Below, one piece after another: positions 6,863 through 7,248 of a DNA stretch of 7,248 nucleotides. Location of the stretch: contig JAGACI010000241.1 of assembly GCA_017614185.1 (NCBI GenBank), positions 1 to 7,248 of the forward strand, in the 5' to 3' direction. The stretch is from Lachnospiraceae bacterium. GTDB taxonomy: Bacteria > Bacillota_A > Clostridia > Lachnospirales > Lachnospiraceae. The notes beneath the pieces were generated by a model that saw nothing but the letters and a program-made list of their open reading frames with translations, had not been told where the DNA came from and did no database searches. A program made the translations under genes and the position numbers. Positions within the stretch are counted from its first letter, which is position 1. Each line of letters opens with the position of its first letter.

Positions 6863-6890
6863 ATATTACCCGAAAAGCCGAAAAAGTCAA
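6863..6890 (-). promoter_or_regulatory. feo operon promoter
   Basis: On the minus strand TTGACT (6890-6885) and TAATAT (6868-6863) are separated by 16 bp, close to the sigma-A consensus with a slightly short spacer. A T-rich stretch lies upstream of the -35. The expected transcription start is near 6856, inside the third operator unit, giving a leader of about 100 bases before feoA. Confidence 0.75.
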
Positions 6891-6904
6891 GAAAAAAAGT
6901 GCAC

Positions 6905-6943
6905 AAAAAAAGGATGGTCAGCGGCTCGCTAACCATCCTTTTT
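6905..6943 (-). terminator. Terminator of the purine nucleoside phosphorylase gene
   Basis: A 12-bp stem, AAAAAGGATGGT with ACCATCCTTTTT, continues past a single C/A mismatch into AGCG/CGCT and a GCT loop. On the minus strand the stem runs into seven T residues (6911-6905). It begins seven bases after the stop codon of the phosphorylase gene and separates that gene from the feo promoter. Confidence 0.88.
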
Positions 6944-6950
6944 GTCTAAT

Positions 6951-7248
6951 TTATGATCTGAGTGCGGTTTCCAAAGCAACCTTAATCATGTCGTTAAAGT
7001 GTTTCTCTCGCTCCTCGGGAGTTGTGTCCTCGTGGGTTCCTAAGGTATCGGAGATTGTAAGAAGACATGCTGCGTTCTTTTCAGCCATTCTTGCGTTATG
7101 GAAGAGTGCGAAGCTTTCCATTTCAACCGCAATGCAGTTGCAGTCGTCTCTGAAGTGGGTGTAATCCGGCTGATCGGGTTCATAGTAGAAAACGTCAGCT
7201 GAGTGGATTCTTCCGACTGTAAGCTTGATGCCAAGGTCCTTTGCAGAA
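6951..7248 (-). CDS. deoD: DeoD-type purine nucleoside phosphorylase, C-terminal part
   Basis: The last 98 residues of a purine nucleoside phosphorylase, running off the right edge; the N-terminal half or more is outside. The enzyme splits purine (deoxy)ribonucleosides with phosphate to the free base and (deoxy)ribose-1-phosphate, in cytoplasmic purine salvage. In fragment numbering, the segment VGRIHSADVFY (11-21), the ribose-binding VEME (41-44), and SDTLGTHEDTTPEER (66-80) align with the end of E. coli DeoD. The catalytic Asp (E. coli D204) is D67 and the partner Arg (E. coli R217) is R80. FNDMIKVALETAL near the C-terminus is also typical. The fragment matches hexameric DeoD rather than the trimeric PNP type. 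Its stop TAA is at 6953-6951, and a terminator follows, so it is transcribed separately from feo though on the same strand. Confidence 0.93.
   Translation of the reverse strand, partial: SAKDLGIKLTVGRIHSADVFYYEPDQPDYTHFRDDCNCIAVEMESFALFHNARMAEKNAACLLTISDTLGTHEDTTPEEREKHFNDMIKVALETALRS

Noticed and set aside
6800..6870. Fur box or metal riboswitch upstream of feoA
   Set aside because: No GATAATGATTATC-like symmetry is seen, and the leader is only about 100 bases with no strong stems beyond the operator repeats themselves.
6927..6933. GCTAACC, the complement of the operator core GGTTAGC, inside the phosphorylase terminator
   Set aside because: It is a single half-site, out of the 10-bp register, and it is explained by stem and loop bases of the hairpin.
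7040..7234. 64-residue open frame on the minus strand
   Set aside because: It overlaps the phosphorylase C-terminus in another frame; the frame ending at 6951 matches the DeoD family clearly.

Overview
The window looks like a chromosomal piece of an anaerobic Firmicute, most likely a Lachnospiraceae relative of Butyrivibrio or Roseburia. This rests on moderate GC, heavy use of AGA for arginine, strong AGGAGG-type ribosome binding sites, a surface amylase lipoprotein next to a LacI regulator, and the feoA-feoB-small Cys-rich protein arrangement typical of Clostridia. The assignment is an inference from gene content; there is no rRNA or marker gene here.

Plus strand, 1-4310: a three-gene starch/maltodextrin operon with gaps of 19 and 20 bases. 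The first gene is a GH13 alpha-amylase with a lipoprotein signal peptide. Its start codon appears to lie one base outside the window, and the ATG at 138 is internal. The second is a cytoplasmic GH13 alpha-glucosidase-type enzyme with a modified conserved region I. The third is a LacI-family regulator. Together they suggest partial breakdown of alpha-glucan at the cell surface, uptake by a transporter not in the window, further processing inside the cell, and local sugar-responsive repression. An 18-bp palindrome covers the ribosome binding site of the regulator gene.

Convergence point, 4311-4350: a perfect 12-bp stem-loop terminates both the amylase operon from the left and the iron operon from the right.

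Minus strand, 6890-4351: a ferrous iron uptake operon, feoA, feoB and a 45-residue Cys-rich single-span membrane protein too short for most gene callers. It has a clear promoter (TTGACT, 16 bp, TAATAT). Six TTAG/CTAA half-sites alternate in orientation exactly every 10 bp from 6806 to 6859, over and just downstream of the expected transcription start. The geometry of each TTAG-N6-CTAA unit equals that of a single dimer in the DtxR/IdeR consensus. This is the most striking non-coding signal in the window.

Minus strand, 7248-6951: the C-terminal 98 residues of a DeoD-type purine nucleoside phosphorylase, followed by its own terminator at 6905-6943, which insulates the feo promoter.

I see no CRISPR array, mobile element, tRNA, rRNA or defence system. 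The genes are of known families; the novelty is mainly in the regulatory DNA and in the motif departures of the second GH13 enzyme.
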